Assembly (NCBI RefSeq): GCF_000526795.1
Contig: NZ_JAGT01000001.1
Coordinates: forward strand, 248,001 to 312,000
Reading direction: 5' to 3'
From: Ruminococcus flavefaciens AE3010
GTDB lineage: Bacteria > Bacillota > Clostridia > Oscillospirales > Ruminococcaceae
Length of the DNA: 64,000 bases
Under the pieces are notes generated by a model, which worked only from the letters and a program-made list of their open reading frames with translations, was not told the DNA's origin and did no database searches. A program made the position numbers and the translations under genes. Below are positions 36,400 to 44,739 of the stretch, one piece after another; position 1 is the stretch's first letter, and each line of letters begins with the position of its first letter.

Positions 36400-36428
36400 T
36401 TGACACTGTAAAAACGTGATGATATAAT
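36400..36428 (+). promoter_or_regulatory. Consensus sigma-A promoter of the second ECF operon
   Basis: TTGACA at 36400-36405, 17-bp spacer, TATAAT at 36423-36428. With the ECF-type promoter just downstream it gives the operon two starts. Confidence 0.8.
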
Positions 36429-36467
36429 GAGGGTATAAAAGAAAAAATGAAAATTTCCGAAATTTAT

Positions 36468-36497
36468 GTGCGTAAAAATCAGACCTCATACGTCTAA
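36468..36497 (+). promoter_or_regulatory. Candidate ECF-sigma promoter (autoregulation)
   Basis: GTGCGTA at 36468-36474, 16-bp spacer, CGTCTAATATATA from 36491. The same blocks occur before the LRR gene (9324-9354). Its place directly before an ECF sigma gene suggests the sigma factor drives itself. Confidence 0.6.
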
Positions 36498-36542
36498 TAT
36501 ATAGAAAGCAAATTTGCCTTATTGATTTAAGGAGGGAATCAA

Positions 36543-37097
36543 ATGGGAAACGATGAAGAGCGCTATCGCCGTTTCCTTGATGGTGATGATAATGGATTGA
36601 TAGAAATAATTGATGAATACCATGAGGGTATGTCACTTTACCTGAACAGTATAGTGAACAATATCAGCCTTGCGGAAGATATAATGCAGGATACCTTTGT
36701 CAAGCTTGCGCTGAAAAAGCCTGCCTATAAGGGGAAATGCTCGTTCAAGACATGGCTGTTCACTATTGCGCGGAACTGTGCCATCGACCATCTGAGGAAA
36801 GAGAAGAAAATATCAAGACTGTCTCTTGATGAAGATCTGCAAATACCCATTGTAACTGATACAGAAAAGGAATTTCTCAAGGAGGAGCAGAAGCTTGAGC
36901 TATACAGAGCAATGAAGCGTCTGAATCCTGATTATTATCAAGTGCTCTATCTGATGTACTTTGAGGACCTTGATACATCGGATATTGCCAGAATAATGCA
37001 CAAAGCAAAACGACAGGTCAGCGATCTTGTATTCAGAGCGAGAAAGTCGTTAAAAACCGAACTGGAAAGGAAGGGCTTTATTTATGAGAAATACTAA
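36543..37097 (+). CDS. ECF RNA polymerase sigma factor
   Basis: 184-residue ECF sigma factor. Region 2 at about 20-85 includes LAEDIMQDTFVKLAL and the -10 recognition part FKTWLFTIARNCAIDHLRKEK. Region 4 at about 120-175 includes NPDYYQVLYLMYFEDLDTSDIARIM and the helix KRQVSDLVFRARKSL. AGGAGG precedes the ATG. The stop overlaps the next gene by 14 bases, the usual coupling with a membrane regulator. It sits under a consensus sigma-A promoter and a candidate self-recognised promoter, so a low basal level can be raised by its own activity. Confidence 0.92.
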   Translation: MGNDEERYRRFLDGDDNGLIEIIDEYHEGMSLYLNSIVNNISLAEDIMQDTFVKLALKKPAYKGKCSFKTWLFTIARNCAIDHLRKEKKISRLSLDEDLQIPIVTDTEKEFLKEEQKLELYRAMKRLNPDYYQVLYLMYFEDLDTSDIARIMHKAKRQVSDLVFRARKSLKTELERKGFIYEKY

Positions 37098-39402
37098 AGA
37101 GATCGCTGATTATGTATTCAGCATAAGAGATGAGCATCTCAGGCAGAAGAAGCTGAAGCAGATGCGAATGAAAAAAGCCTGTACAGCTGTTTCGGTCATG
37201 GCTGCGGCAGTGATAATAACAGCGGGTGCGCTGCATTTCTCCTCTTTGGGAACTAAACCTGTACAGCCATCGGGAAGTATGGTGGACGGCTCCGAATCTG
37301 ACAAGCCGCCGGTTGAGCCTGCGGTCACAAGCGTTACTTCTTTGGTATCTGAGAAAAAAACGACTACGACAGCAGCTGTATCAGCAAAGAACGATGTAAC
37401 GGCAGTTCTTTCGGGAACTAAAGCAACACTCTCGGCAGTATCATCGATTAAGACAACTACAGCTATAAATGCTAAAACTACCGTGACCGCAGCTTCTTCA
37501 CAGAATGGTTCATCAGCTGCTGCCACAAACACGAATGTACCTGTTACGACTGATATTAATGAAGTTGATTGCGAGGAGGTAATCAGAATGAAAGTAGATT
37601 ATGTTAAAAAGTATCTTGCTGCACTCTCGGCAGCTGCTATTGCTTCAAGCGGAAACCCGATATCTGCGAACGCAGATAGCCTGTTTACACCAAAGCCCCT
37701 TGATCCCAAGGTGGACAGTATCCTTTACATGGAGGATAACGGCGACCTTTTTGACTTTGACGGAAACGGGAAATTCAACACCATGGACGCATATGCGCTC
37801 TACACATACGTAAATGAAGCTTCCGAGCTGCCCGAGGGCTATGCTGCAAGATGTGAAGCCAACGGCGATGTCAACAGAGACGGAAAGGTGGATTTTGCAG
37901 ACAGCAATTTATTCAAAGAGTATTGCCTGCTTAAATTCTCAGGCCTTAACTACGCTTACTGCGCGACCTACACTGATTATCTGCTCCCTGCGGATACTGA
38001 TATGCGTGAACGTGCAGTAAGAAGCATAGCACCCGATGCTCCCGATGATATAAGAGAGAAGCTGCTCAATGAGTTCGTTAACGAGACCTACACATACGGC
38101 TCGGAAAAGAACATAAATGAATTTATAGACTACTGCTTCTGCAACGTTGGTATAGATGCATGGTCGCGTGAAAAGTACAATGACGCACATTTCAAGAGAT
38201 TTACCGATGCGGTAAAGAAGGACAGCTACAGCTTCGACGTCAATGAGGACGGAGTTACCGACCTGAAGGATCTCTATGATATTTACATCTATGACGTTGC
38301 TTCCGCAGATGAGAAAGGTGATATACAGAAGAACTACTATTTCGGGCAGTACAATACAGTAACCGAACAGATCGGAGATTATTCAGTCAGCCACGATGAC
38401 TACGATAATCCTCTGCGTTCACGCCTGCCGCTTTCCGAAGAGTATAAGGCAAACCTCTGGGAAAAGTGCGAGCCCATGTATGATTATGTTTATTCATTCA
38501 TCAAGAGCAACGACGAAAATTACCCCATTTGCAGCGCCTACGTTTTTGATTTTATAGCAAGATACATCATAAATAATACAGAGATAACCACCATTAACAA
38601 AACGAGTCTGTATTATGTGCAGTATCTTGGTGAGGTGGAGCTGTGCGGTCTTTCTGTAAGCGAGAGCTTTGCAAGCTACCTGTCATCGTTTTTGGATGAG
38701 TATTCCGAAAAGCCGTTTGGTTATGATCCTAACAGCGGAGCTCTCAACCCTGACTATGAAAGGATATATGATTACAAGCACCTGTCCAATGAAGATTACG
38801 TAGCGGCACTACAGAAAACAAAGGCTGACTATGAAAGCGGAGTTATCACAAAAGACCTGTTCGATATCAATCTGGACGGTAAGGTGGATCCCCTCGACAG
38901 CTATACCTATGAACTGTACAGTGCTGACATTCATCGGGGGCTGACTGCTGAAACAGGTCTTTTATCTGCTGAGATGCGGAAAAAGATCGAAGAGGACTTC
39001 GACGCCGATCGGGACGGAAAATCAGGAACACTGGGCGACTATATGTTCCTTTCGTATATTGCGGGCAACAGCAGCGATATCCCACAGTATATGCTTGATA
39101 TATACTACCTTGAGCTCGTAGAGCAAAAGGGACTGGTAGACCTCAGCGATATCAGACCTTATATCGAGAAGCTCTGCAAGGACAAGGAGGCAGGAGACGT
39201 TGATCTTGACGGTAAGGTAACAGCTGTTGACGCAAGCGGAGTTCTCAGTTACTATGCAGAGACATCGGTCAATGCAGAGGTAAGCAATGTAACAGTAGCT
39301 ATGATGAGCTACATGGCAGACCTCAACGAGGACGGCTATGTAAACAGCGTGGACGCCTCGGCTGTACTTTCTGCCTATGCGGAAAACTCTGTTCAGAAAT
39401 AA
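37084..39402 (+). CDS. Membrane sigma partner fused to EF-hand/dockerin-repeat protein
   Basis: 772-residue reading frame with two parts. Residues 1-168 resemble a small anti-sigma-like membrane protein: a basic cytoplasmic N-terminus (MRNTKEIADYVFSIRDEHL), one membrane span at about 36-56 (AVSVMAAAVIITAGALHF) and a Thr/Ser/Ala-rich outer linker. In the same frame, with no stop, an ATG at 37588 (residue 169) follows GAGGAGG by eight bases and starts a convincing signal peptide (MKVDYVKKYLAALSAAAIA, NPISANA). The rest holds about seven calcium-loop motifs of dockerin type, for example DFDGNGKFN, GDVNRDGKVD, DVNEDGVTD, DINLDGKVD and a final pair GDVDLDGKVTAVDAS and DLNEDGYVNSVDAS. It may be made both as a fusion and as a separately started secreted protein. 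It overlaps the sigma gene by 14 bases. Sensing of cellulosome assembly is a hypothesis only. Confidence 0.75.
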   Translation: MRNTKEIADYVFSIRDEHLRQKKLKQMRMKKACTAVSVMAAAVIITAGALHFSSLGTKPVQPSGSMVDGSESDKPPVEPAVTSVTSLVSEKKTTTTAAVSAKNDVTAVLSGTKATLSAVSSIKTTTAINAKTTVTAASSQNGSSAAATNTNVPVTTDINEVDCEEVIRMKVDYVKKYLAALSAAAIASSGNPISANADSLFTPKPLDPKVDSILYMEDNGDLFDFDGNGKFNTMDAYALYTYVNEASELPEGYAARCEANGDVNRDGKVDFADSNLFKEYCLLKFSGLNYAYCATYTDYLLPADTDMRERAVRSIAPDAPDDIREKLLNEFVNETYTYGSEKNINEFIDYCFCNVGIDAWSREKYNDAHFKRFTDAVKKDSYSFDVNEDGVTDLKDLYDIYIYDVASADEKGDIQKNYYFGQYNTVTEQIGDYSVSHDDYDNPLRSRLPLSEEYKANLWEKCEPMYDYVYSFIKSNDENYPICSAYVFDFIARYIINNTEITTINKTSLYYVQYLGEVELCGLSVSESFASYLSSFLDEYSEKPFGYDPNSGALNPDYERIYDYKHLSNEDYVAALQKTKADYESGVITKDLFDINLDGKVDPLDSYTYELYSADIHRGLTAETGLLSAEMRKKIEEDFDADRDGKSGTLGDYMFLSYIAGNSSDIPQYMLDIYYLELVEQKGLVDLSDIRPYIEKLCKDKEAGDVDLDGKVTAVDASGVLSYYAETSVNAEVSNVTVAMMSYMADLNEDGYVNSVDASAVLSAYAENSVQK
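37573..37590 (+). promoter_or_regulatory. Internal ribosome binding site and start, decides a second product
   Basis: GAGGAGG at 37573-37579 with an ATG at 37588-37590, in frame with the long gene. The following residues form a signal peptide, which is unexpected in the middle of a membrane protein. Confidence 0.65.
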
Positions 39403-39421
39403 GGATATCATATAATATACA

Positions 39422-39458
39422 GCCATGAAAGTGCGTTCTGCCTTTCATGGCTTTTCTG
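39422..39458 (+). terminator. Terminator of the second ECF operon
   Basis: GCCATGAAAG at 39422-39431 pairs perfectly with CTTTCATGGC at 39442-39451, followed by TTTTCTG. Confidence 0.8.
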
Positions 39459-39525
39459 CATTTAAGGCACATTTACCTTAAAGACTTTGGTCTGTACCGA
39501 ATATAAAAATTTTTTTGCAGATCAT

Positions 39526-39552
39526 GTAACACTTCACTTTCCTGTTTCGATT
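39526..39552 (+). promoter_or_regulatory. Candidate ECF-sigma promoter (GTAACA / CGATT)
   Basis: GTAACA at 39526-39531, 16-bp spacer, CGATT at 39548-39552, 65 bp before the lipoprotein start. The same blocks and spacing occur before the third ECF sigma gene at 40676-40702, and flanking bases agree as well (ATGTAACAC, TATGAAAG). Confidence 0.65.
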
Positions 39553-39616
39553 ATGTATTATGAAAGCCGAGTTGATAAATGCATCGGCATATAAAAAAGA
39601 AAAAGGAGTCAGAATT

Positions 39617-40453
39617 ATGAAAAAGAATACATTTATGATCACATTGGCAGCTGCACTGTGTGCACTCACGTCCTGCGGCAGGGAATTATCTTCCTTTCCC
39701 GACATGGCAGCTTCACCTTCAGATAATACAAAAGCTGTAGCCATATCATCGGGAAATGATAATAATGCAGCGGCTGAAAAAGCTTCTGAAAAAACAACAG
39801 AGAACGATAATACTGCAAAGACTGAAAAAGCTGCGGAAGAAACAGCAATAGATGATAATTCTTCCAAGGCGGAAAATACTTCGGAAGCAGCTTCTGAAAT
39901 TGTATATGAGAACAAAGAAAAAAGTGAGACTGCTGCGAAAAAGGAGTTCACAAAGGGCAGAGCTGACGGCAATGTTTATATTTCCGATTACGCAGGGATA
40001 AAGCTTACACTCCCCGAAGAGGCAAGCTTCCTTGACGAGGACAACCTTTATACACGTTATATGATGCCCACAAGATTTATGAGCGAGGAAGAGAGAAACC
40101 TCTACATGACATCTGTGATAGACGCTTCTGTCACATATGACGAAGCTGTAAAATGCGTTGATGTTTGGTTTTGCAATACAAAGCAAAGATATCCCGAAAC
40201 ACCTGATATTTCAGTCGAAGAGTTTGTGAAGAACGATGAGCTGGATAATGATCCCGAGATCGAACTGACAGATATAGTTGGTCCCGAGAATGTGAGCATT
40301 TGCGGCGAGAACTACGTCAGAGTGAGCTATACCGCTTTTTCAGTGCGTCATGTTACCTATGCAAGAAGAATAGATGATGACTACATCATGGAGATAAGAA
40401 CATCAGGCATTTCCGCAGATGATTTTGAAAGCAGAGTTGAAGCAATAGGATAA
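39617..40453 (+). CDS. Exported lipoprotein, unknown function
   Basis: 278-residue lipoprotein with lipobox LTSC (Cys about residue 20). The ATG at 39617 follows AAAAGGAG. Residues about 25-115 are a low-complexity stretch rich in Ala, Glu, Lys, Asn and Thr with repeated short units (AEKASEKTTENDNT, KTEKAAEETAIDDN), probably an extended stalk through the cell wall. The C-terminal part, about 120-278, is a compact domain beginning ISDYAGIKLTLPEEASFL that I do not recognise. A candidate ECF promoter like that of the third sigma gene lies upstream, so it is probably a target of that sigma factor. It stands alone between two sigma operons and has its own terminator. Confidence 0.75.
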   Translation: MKKNTFMITLAAALCALTSCGRELSSFPDMAASPSDNTKAVAISSGNDNNAAAEKASEKTTENDNTAKTEKAAEETAIDDNSSKAENTSEAASEIVYENKEKSETAAKKEFTKGRADGNVYISDYAGIKLTLPEEASFLDEDNLYTRYMMPTRFMSEEERNLYMTSVIDASVTYDEAVKCVDVWFCNTKQRYPETPDISVEEFVKNDELDNDPEIELTDIVGPENVSICGENYVRVSYTAFSVRHVTYARRIDDDYIMEIRTSGISADDFESRVEAIG

Positions 40454-40530
40454 TATCAACACGCTTCAGCCTGTACTATTTTATTCGTAAACAACGTTCT
40501 GAAGTTCCCCATTCAGAACTGAGTTTAATA

Positions 40531-40571
40531 CAGTCCCGAGGTCTTGTGCTTCGGGACTGAAATTTTTTTTA
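40531..40571 (+). terminator. Terminator of the lipoprotein gene
   Basis: CAGTCCCGA at 40531-40539 and TCGGGACTG at 40551-40559, followed by AAATTTTTTTT. Confidence 0.85.
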
Positions 40572-40593
40572 GCACTATACCGCAATATTCAGC

Positions 40594-40622
40594 TTGACTT
40601 TATCTTTGCAAAGTGGTAGTAT
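40594..40622 (+). promoter_or_regulatory. Sigma-A promoter of the third ECF operon
   Basis: TTGACT at 40594-40599, 17-bp spacer, TAGTAT at 40617-40622. An ECF-type promoter lies further downstream, as in the second sigma operon. Confidence 0.6.
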
Positions 40623-40675
40623 TTAATAGCATTTTTATACTACGCTCAGAAAAGTTCAAAAAACTTTTCTGCAAT

Positions 40676-40702
40676 GTAACACCTGATACTTCTGTTACGA
40701 TT
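40676..40702 (+). promoter_or_regulatory. Candidate ECF-sigma promoter (autoregulation)
   Basis: GTAACA at 40676-40681, 16-bp spacer, CGATT at 40698-40702. A 9-bp hairpin (AGAAAAGTT/AACTTTTCT, 40648-40670) ends five bases before it. Confidence 0.65.
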
Positions 40703-40753
40703 GTTGTTTATGAAAGGTCGGCCTTACAAAATAAAACGCAGGGAGGAATGACA

Positions 40754-41320
40754 ATGACAAGCAGGGAACTGACAGAGATGATGCAGAGATCATCTGTTGA
40801 CTGTCATAAAGCTCTCGTCAGGGAATATGGCAGATATGTTTATGCTATCGTTTACAATAAGCTCAGAGGCTGCGGCACCAATGAAGATATAGAGGAATGT
40901 GTCAGCGACGTTTTTGCAGCACTTTTTATGAAGTGTGAATACGACATGTCATCTGAGAATGATATTAAATACCTTATCGGAACTATCGCCAAAAGAAAAG
41001 CAATTGACAGCTTCCGCAGTCTTACCGCAAGAGGAAGCCATATATCCGAAACTGATGAGGACGATATGAGAGAGCTTGCCTCGGACTTCAGTGTTGATGA
41101 ACACGTTGACCTATCTGAACTCCGCCGCGTGCTCCTCGATAAGATAGATGAACTGGGAGAGCCTGATTCGACTATACTTATACAGAAATTCTACTATAAC
41201 CGAAATTCCAGTGAAATAGCCGAAAGTGTTTCCATGACTGCAACTGCGGTCAGACAGAGATGCTCGCGTGCTATGGACAAGCTTCGCAGTAAGCTTACGG
41301 AAGTCGGGATTGGAAGATAA
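40754..41320 (+). CDS. ECF RNA polymerase sigma factor
   Basis: 188-residue ECF sigma factor. Region 2 includes KALVREYGRYVYAIVYNKL and NEDIEECVSDVFAALF; region 4 includes DSTILIQKFYYNRNSSEIA and the recognition helix TATAVRQRCSRAMDKL. The start is the ATG at 40754, eight bases after GGAGG; the longer frame from 40613 runs back through the promoter and is not expected to be translated. The membrane partner begins 12 bases after the stop. It is one of three such pairs in the window and the only one whose pair of genes does not overlap. Confidence 0.9.
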   Translation: MTSRELTEMMQRSSVDCHKALVREYGRYVYAIVYNKLRGCGTNEDIEECVSDVFAALFMKCEYDMSSENDIKYLIGTIAKRKAIDSFRSLTARGSHISETDEDDMRELASDFSVDEHVDLSELRRVLLDKIDELGEPDSTILIQKFYYNRNSSEIAESVSMTATAVRQRCSRAMDKLRSKLTEVGIGR

Positions 41321-41332
41321 GGAGGGGAAAAC

Positions 41333-42688
41333 ATGAAAGAGAAAAATTTATTCGATATTCTTGAAGATGCGGAGAATGATTCAATGAAAAGACTTATCGA
41401 AAAGTGCCCCGAGGTATCAGATGAACAGCTCGACAGGATATTTGCCAAGAGCGAGAAGAAGTTCAGGGATCAAAAGGCAGAAAAAGAAAGAACAGAAAGA
41501 AGCGAAAATATAAAAATGAAAAATAATGATATAGTTGAGGGAGTTGAGCACAGCAAGAGACCTGCATGGCTGACTCCACTGAGCACAGCGGCTTCCATAC
41601 TGCTCATTGCAGGCATCGCTGTAGGAAGCACCTTAATGCTAAAAAGAAACACCAAGCCGGGAGGCGATGACGGCATCGTGACACCTGCTGTCACAGTAAC
41701 AACTTCAACGGGAACAGGCACAAATACAGTTTCTACTGACAAAAACGGTTCAGCGATAACTGTCCCCAAAACAACAACCACTACTACAACGGTCAGCTCC
41801 TCAGCAGGCACTGCCGAAAATGATAAAGCTGCTGATACCAAGTTCATTGAGCCCTTTGTGGGCAGGTGGAGATATGAGATGTCAAGCATCAATAACCTTG
41901 ATATCCCCGAATCGGCAGTATATATGGGCACAGCTGAGATAAACAGCGATGGGACTTACACATACACCGATATCAGCGGTAATGTGACACACGGCACCAT
42001 TAGTAATGCTACAGAAGAAATAGGCGGAACTGAGCTGCAGTGCCTCGATTTCTCGGCAAACGATTTTCTCTTCAACCGTGCGTATTATGTTGAATCAAAA
42101 CCTTATGAGCTCCATTTCGGCAACAGCAACATTGCACGTCTGGTACGTGAGGGTCATACAGTAACTGTTGAAACGAACTGGAAGTCTGCATACAGAAAGG
42201 AACTTCTGAGCTTCATGAATTCGGGAGAGATCAACGAGGATTCAAGATGGGATCTTCAGGATATTGACAACGACGGAACTCCCGAGCTTCTCATATCCAG
42301 AGCTATGTTCCATGTTGCAGGGGTAAGGGTATACTACTACGAAAACGGCTCTGCCATGCCTATCCGCTACACTAACGGAGATTCATACGAGTACGGTGTT
42401 TACGGTGCAATGCAGATATGCCCCGAAGAAAGCCTTGTGGGCGTCTCCAATATCCACATGGGCTATGAGTATTTCGACACATGCAAGTACGAAAACCACA
42501 GTATAACGCAGATACAGATACTGGGCAACAACGAAAACAACAGAGACTATGAAGAGGTTGTATATTCCATAGACCATAAGGATGTCAGCAAGGAAGAGTA
42601 CGATAAGGCACTGAGCGCAAGATCCTCCAAAAACTGGAAAGTCGTAGGTCAGCAGTACTACTTCGGTGACTTCTCACCATTGCTTTAA
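41333..42688 (+). CDS. Membrane partner (putative anti-sigma) of third ECF sigma
   Basis: 451-residue single-pass membrane protein. The cytoplasmic part (about 1-80) contains a short helical segment with SDEQLDRIFAKSEKKF; the membrane span lies at about 83-103 (AASILLIAGIAVGSTLML); a Thr/Ser-rich linker (about 110-165) leads outward. The outer domain, about 168-451, starts with FVGRWRYEMSSI, a beta-rich lipocalin-like opening, and includes DLQDIDNDGTPELLIS, a calcium-loop motif of the FG-GAP/VCBS kind. AAGGAGG precedes the ATG. Its place next to an ECF sigma gene suggests it holds the sigma factor until a surface signal arrives; this is inferred. The operon ends at a long hairpin. Confidence 0.68.
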   Translation: MKEKNLFDILEDAENDSMKRLIEKCPEVSDEQLDRIFAKSEKKFRDQKAEKERTERSENIKMKNNDIVEGVEHSKRPAWLTPLSTAASILLIAGIAVGSTLMLKRNTKPGGDDGIVTPAVTVTTSTGTGTNTVSTDKNGSAITVPKTTTTTTTVSSSAGTAENDKAADTKFIEPFVGRWRYEMSSINNLDIPESAVYMGTAEINSDGTYTYTDISGNVTHGTISNATEEIGGTELQCLDFSANDFLFNRAYYVESKPYELHFGNSNIARLVREGHTVTVETNWKSAYRKELLSFMNSGEINEDSRWDLQDIDNDGTPELLISRAMFHVAGVRVYYYENGSAMPIRYTNGDSYEYGVYGAMQICPEESLVGVSNIHMGYEYFDTCKYENHSITQIQILGNNENNRDYEEVVYSIDHKDVSKEEYDKALSARSSKNWKVVGQQYYFGDFSPLL

Positions 42689-42706
42689 AAAAGTCTCCTG
42701 ATAAAA

Positions 42707-42765
42707 ATATCCCCCTCATCGGGTGAAGCATGATAACTTCGCCCGATGAGGGGGATATGTGTTTT
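42707..42765 (+). terminator. Long-stem terminator, second copy of repeated hairpin
   Basis: A 22-bp stem with one G-T pair, ATATCCCCCTCATCGGGTG at 42707 onward and its complement ending 42758, loop CATGATAA, then GTGTTTTC. It is nearly identical to the hairpin at 19263-19318. Confidence 0.8.
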
Positions 42766-42793
42766 CTGCTTACGATAAATACAGATTTAATCA

Positions 42794-42822
42794 TTGACTA
42801 AATGTGCGCAATATGATAAAAT
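42794..42822 (+). promoter_or_regulatory. Promoter of the cobalamin biosynthesis operon
   Basis: TTGACT at 42794-42799, 17-bp spacer, TAAAAT at 42817-42822. The leader to cbiD is only about 30 nt, too short for a cobalamin riboswitch. Confidence 0.7.
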
Positions 42823-42854
42823 AAAAACATAAATAAACTGATTCGGGTGATCGC

Positions 42855-43982
42855 ATGGAAGAAAGGTACATATACTGCGGCACAAAGAAAATGCGGTGCG
42901 GTTATACGACGGGGACCTGCGCGGCGGCAGCTTCTAAGGCTGCGGCACAGGCTCTGCTTACTGGGAGCAAGGTAAAAAATGTTGATATACTTATCCCCAA
43001 GGGCGGACAGCTCAGTCTGAGTGTCCACAGGTGTGAGCGAAGCGGCGAAAGCGTTATATGCTCGGTCATAAAGGACAGCGGCGATGATCCCGATGTGACA
43101 AACGGCATCGAGGTCTGTGCGGAGGTCTCACTGATCGGCAGCGGCGTAGAGATAGTCGGCGGCAAGGGCGTTGGCACCGTTACAAAGGCAGGTCTCGACC
43201 AGCCAGTCGGTGAAGCCGCTATAAACTCCGTACCACGCAAGATGATAGCTCAGGCTGTGGAAGAAGCGGCTGAATTGAACGAATACCGCGGCGGCTTCCG
43301 AGTAGTGATATCAGTCCCCCAAGGCGAGGAGCTGGCGCAAAAGACCTTTAATCCACGTATAGGCATTGTGGGAGGTATCTCCATAATCGGAACCACGGGA
43401 ATAGTCGAGCCTATGAGCAATTCCGCCATAATCGAAACTATCCGCACTGAGGCTAATATCCGCCGCAGCGAGGGCAGAAAGGCTCTTATCCTTACGGTGG
43501 GCAACTACAGTGAAAGATTCATAGCCGAGAATCTGCCCCAGCTCAGTGAGCAGTGCGTCATGTGCAGCAACTTCATCGGCGACGCCATTGATATAGGCAT
43601 TACTCTCGGTTTCAGAGATATACTCATATACGGTCATATCGGCAAAATGGTGAAGCTGGGCTCGGGAATCATGAACACCCATTCTTCAAATGCCGACGGC
43701 AGAATGGAGACCCTTATCGCCTGCGGAGCTCTTGCAGGGGTGGACAGCAGTATTCTTTGCAGGCTCAGCGAATGTGCAACTGCTGACGCAGCCCTTGATA
43801 TACTTTATGAAAACAGCTGCGCAGATGCAGTGCTGAAAGTCCTAACGGAGCGCATACACGGCTATTTACAGGCAAGAGCAAAGAGTGAAGCCAAAATAGG
43901 TGCGATGGTCTTTTCCTATCAGCACAATATGCTCCTGAAAACGGAATACGCAGATGAGATACTTGATTTGGCGGTGAAATGA
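42855..43982 (+). CDS. cbiD: Cobalt-precorrin-5B C1-methyltransferase
   Basis: 375-residue CbiD, which methylates C1 of the corrin ring in the anaerobic B12 pathway. The N-terminal CGYTTGTCAAAASKAA is diagnostic; GKGVGTVTKAGLDQPVGEAAIN and LPQLSEQCVMCSNFIGDA follow as in the family. First gene of the operon, with a weak GGGTGAT before its ATG. The next gene starts one base after the stop. Confidence 0.95.
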   Translation: MEERYIYCGTKKMRCGYTTGTCAAAASKAAAQALLTGSKVKNVDILIPKGGQLSLSVHRCERSGESVICSVIKDSGDDPDVTNGIEVCAEVSLIGSGVEIVGGKGVGTVTKAGLDQPVGEAAINSVPRKMIAQAVEEAAELNEYRGGFRVVISVPQGEELAQKTFNPRIGIVGGISIIGTTGIVEPMSNSAIIETIRTEANIRRSEGRKALILTVGNYSERFIAENLPQLSEQCVMCSNFIGDAIDIGITLGFRDILIYGHIGKMVKLGSGIMNTHSSNADGRMETLIACGALAGVDSSILCRLSECATADAALDILYENSCADAVLKVLTERIHGYLQARAKSEAKIGAMVFSYQHNMLLKTEYADEILDLAVK

Positions 43983-43983
43983 T

Positions 43984-44739
43984 ATGGTACACTTTGTTGG
44001 AGCAGGCAGCGGTGCTGCCGACCTTATAACTCTACGTGGAAAAAAGCTCCTCGAAGAAGCTGATGTGGTCATATATGCAGGCTCACTGGTGAACCCCGAG
44101 CTGCTGGACTATACTCAAAGGGGCTGTGAGATACACAACAGCGCTGTCATGGCCCTCAACGAGGTCATAAATGTTATGGAGAAAGCCGAAGCAGACGGCA
44201 AAACTACGGTGCGGCTCCACACAGGTGACCCATGTGTATACGGCGCTATTCGTGAGCAGATGGACAGACTGGACAAGCTTGGCATAGTCTATGACGTCTG
44301 CCCCGGAGTAAGCTCCTTCTGCGGAGCTGCGGCGGCACTGAAAGCCGAGTACACCCTGCCTGACGTGTCTCAGACCGTGATACTCACTCGCATGGCAGGG
44401 CGCACTCCCGTCCCCGATGCAGAAAGCATAGAGAGCCTTGCGGCTCACCATGCGACCATGGTCATATTCCTCAGCACAGGCATGCTGGAGGAGCTCTCTG
44501 AAAGGCTCTTAAAAGGCGGATATTCCGCCGAAACTCCTGCTGCCATAGTGTACAAGGCAACATGGGCAGACGAAAAGGTCTGCCGCTGTACCGTAGGTAC
44601 TCTTGCAGAAGCAGCAAAGGCAAACGGCATAACCAAGACCGCTCTCATAACCGTGGGAGACTTCCTCGGTGATGTGCGCTCACTGTCAAAACTGTACTCC
44701 GCTGATTTTGAAACGGGATTCAGAAAGGCAAGCCAATGA
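43984..44739 (+). CDS. cbiF: Cobalt-precorrin-4 C11-methyltransferase
   Basis: 251-residue SAM-dependent tetrapyrrole methylase (CbiF/CobM) that methylates C11. Marks: HFVGAGSGAADLITLRG at the N-terminus, VIYAGSLVNPELL, and HTGDPCVYGAIREQMDRL with the substrate-binding GDP loop; SFCGAAAALKAEYTLP matches CbiF rather than CbiH or CbiL. It overlaps cbiG by four bases (ATGA) and is part of the anaerobic corrin series. Confidence 0.95.
   Translation: MVHFVGAGSGAADLITLRGKKLLEEADVVIYAGSLVNPELLDYTQRGCEIHNSAVMALNEVINVMEKAEADGKTTVRLHTGDPCVYGAIREQMDRLDKLGIVYDVCPGVSSFCGAAAALKAEYTLPDVSQTVILTRMAGRTPVPDAESIESLAAHHATMVIFLSTGMLEELSERLLKGGYSAETPAAIVYKATWADEKVCRCTVGTLAEAAKANGITKTALITVGDFLGDVRSLSKLYSADFETGFRKASQ

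Noticed and set aside
37110..37532. Minus-strand frame opposite the Thr/Ala-rich linker
   Set aside because: Low-complexity mirror of the linker codons, no start signal.
40613..40753. Longer N-terminus of the third sigma factor
   Set aside because: The extra codons cover the promoter, have no ribosome binding site and no sigma-factor similarity.
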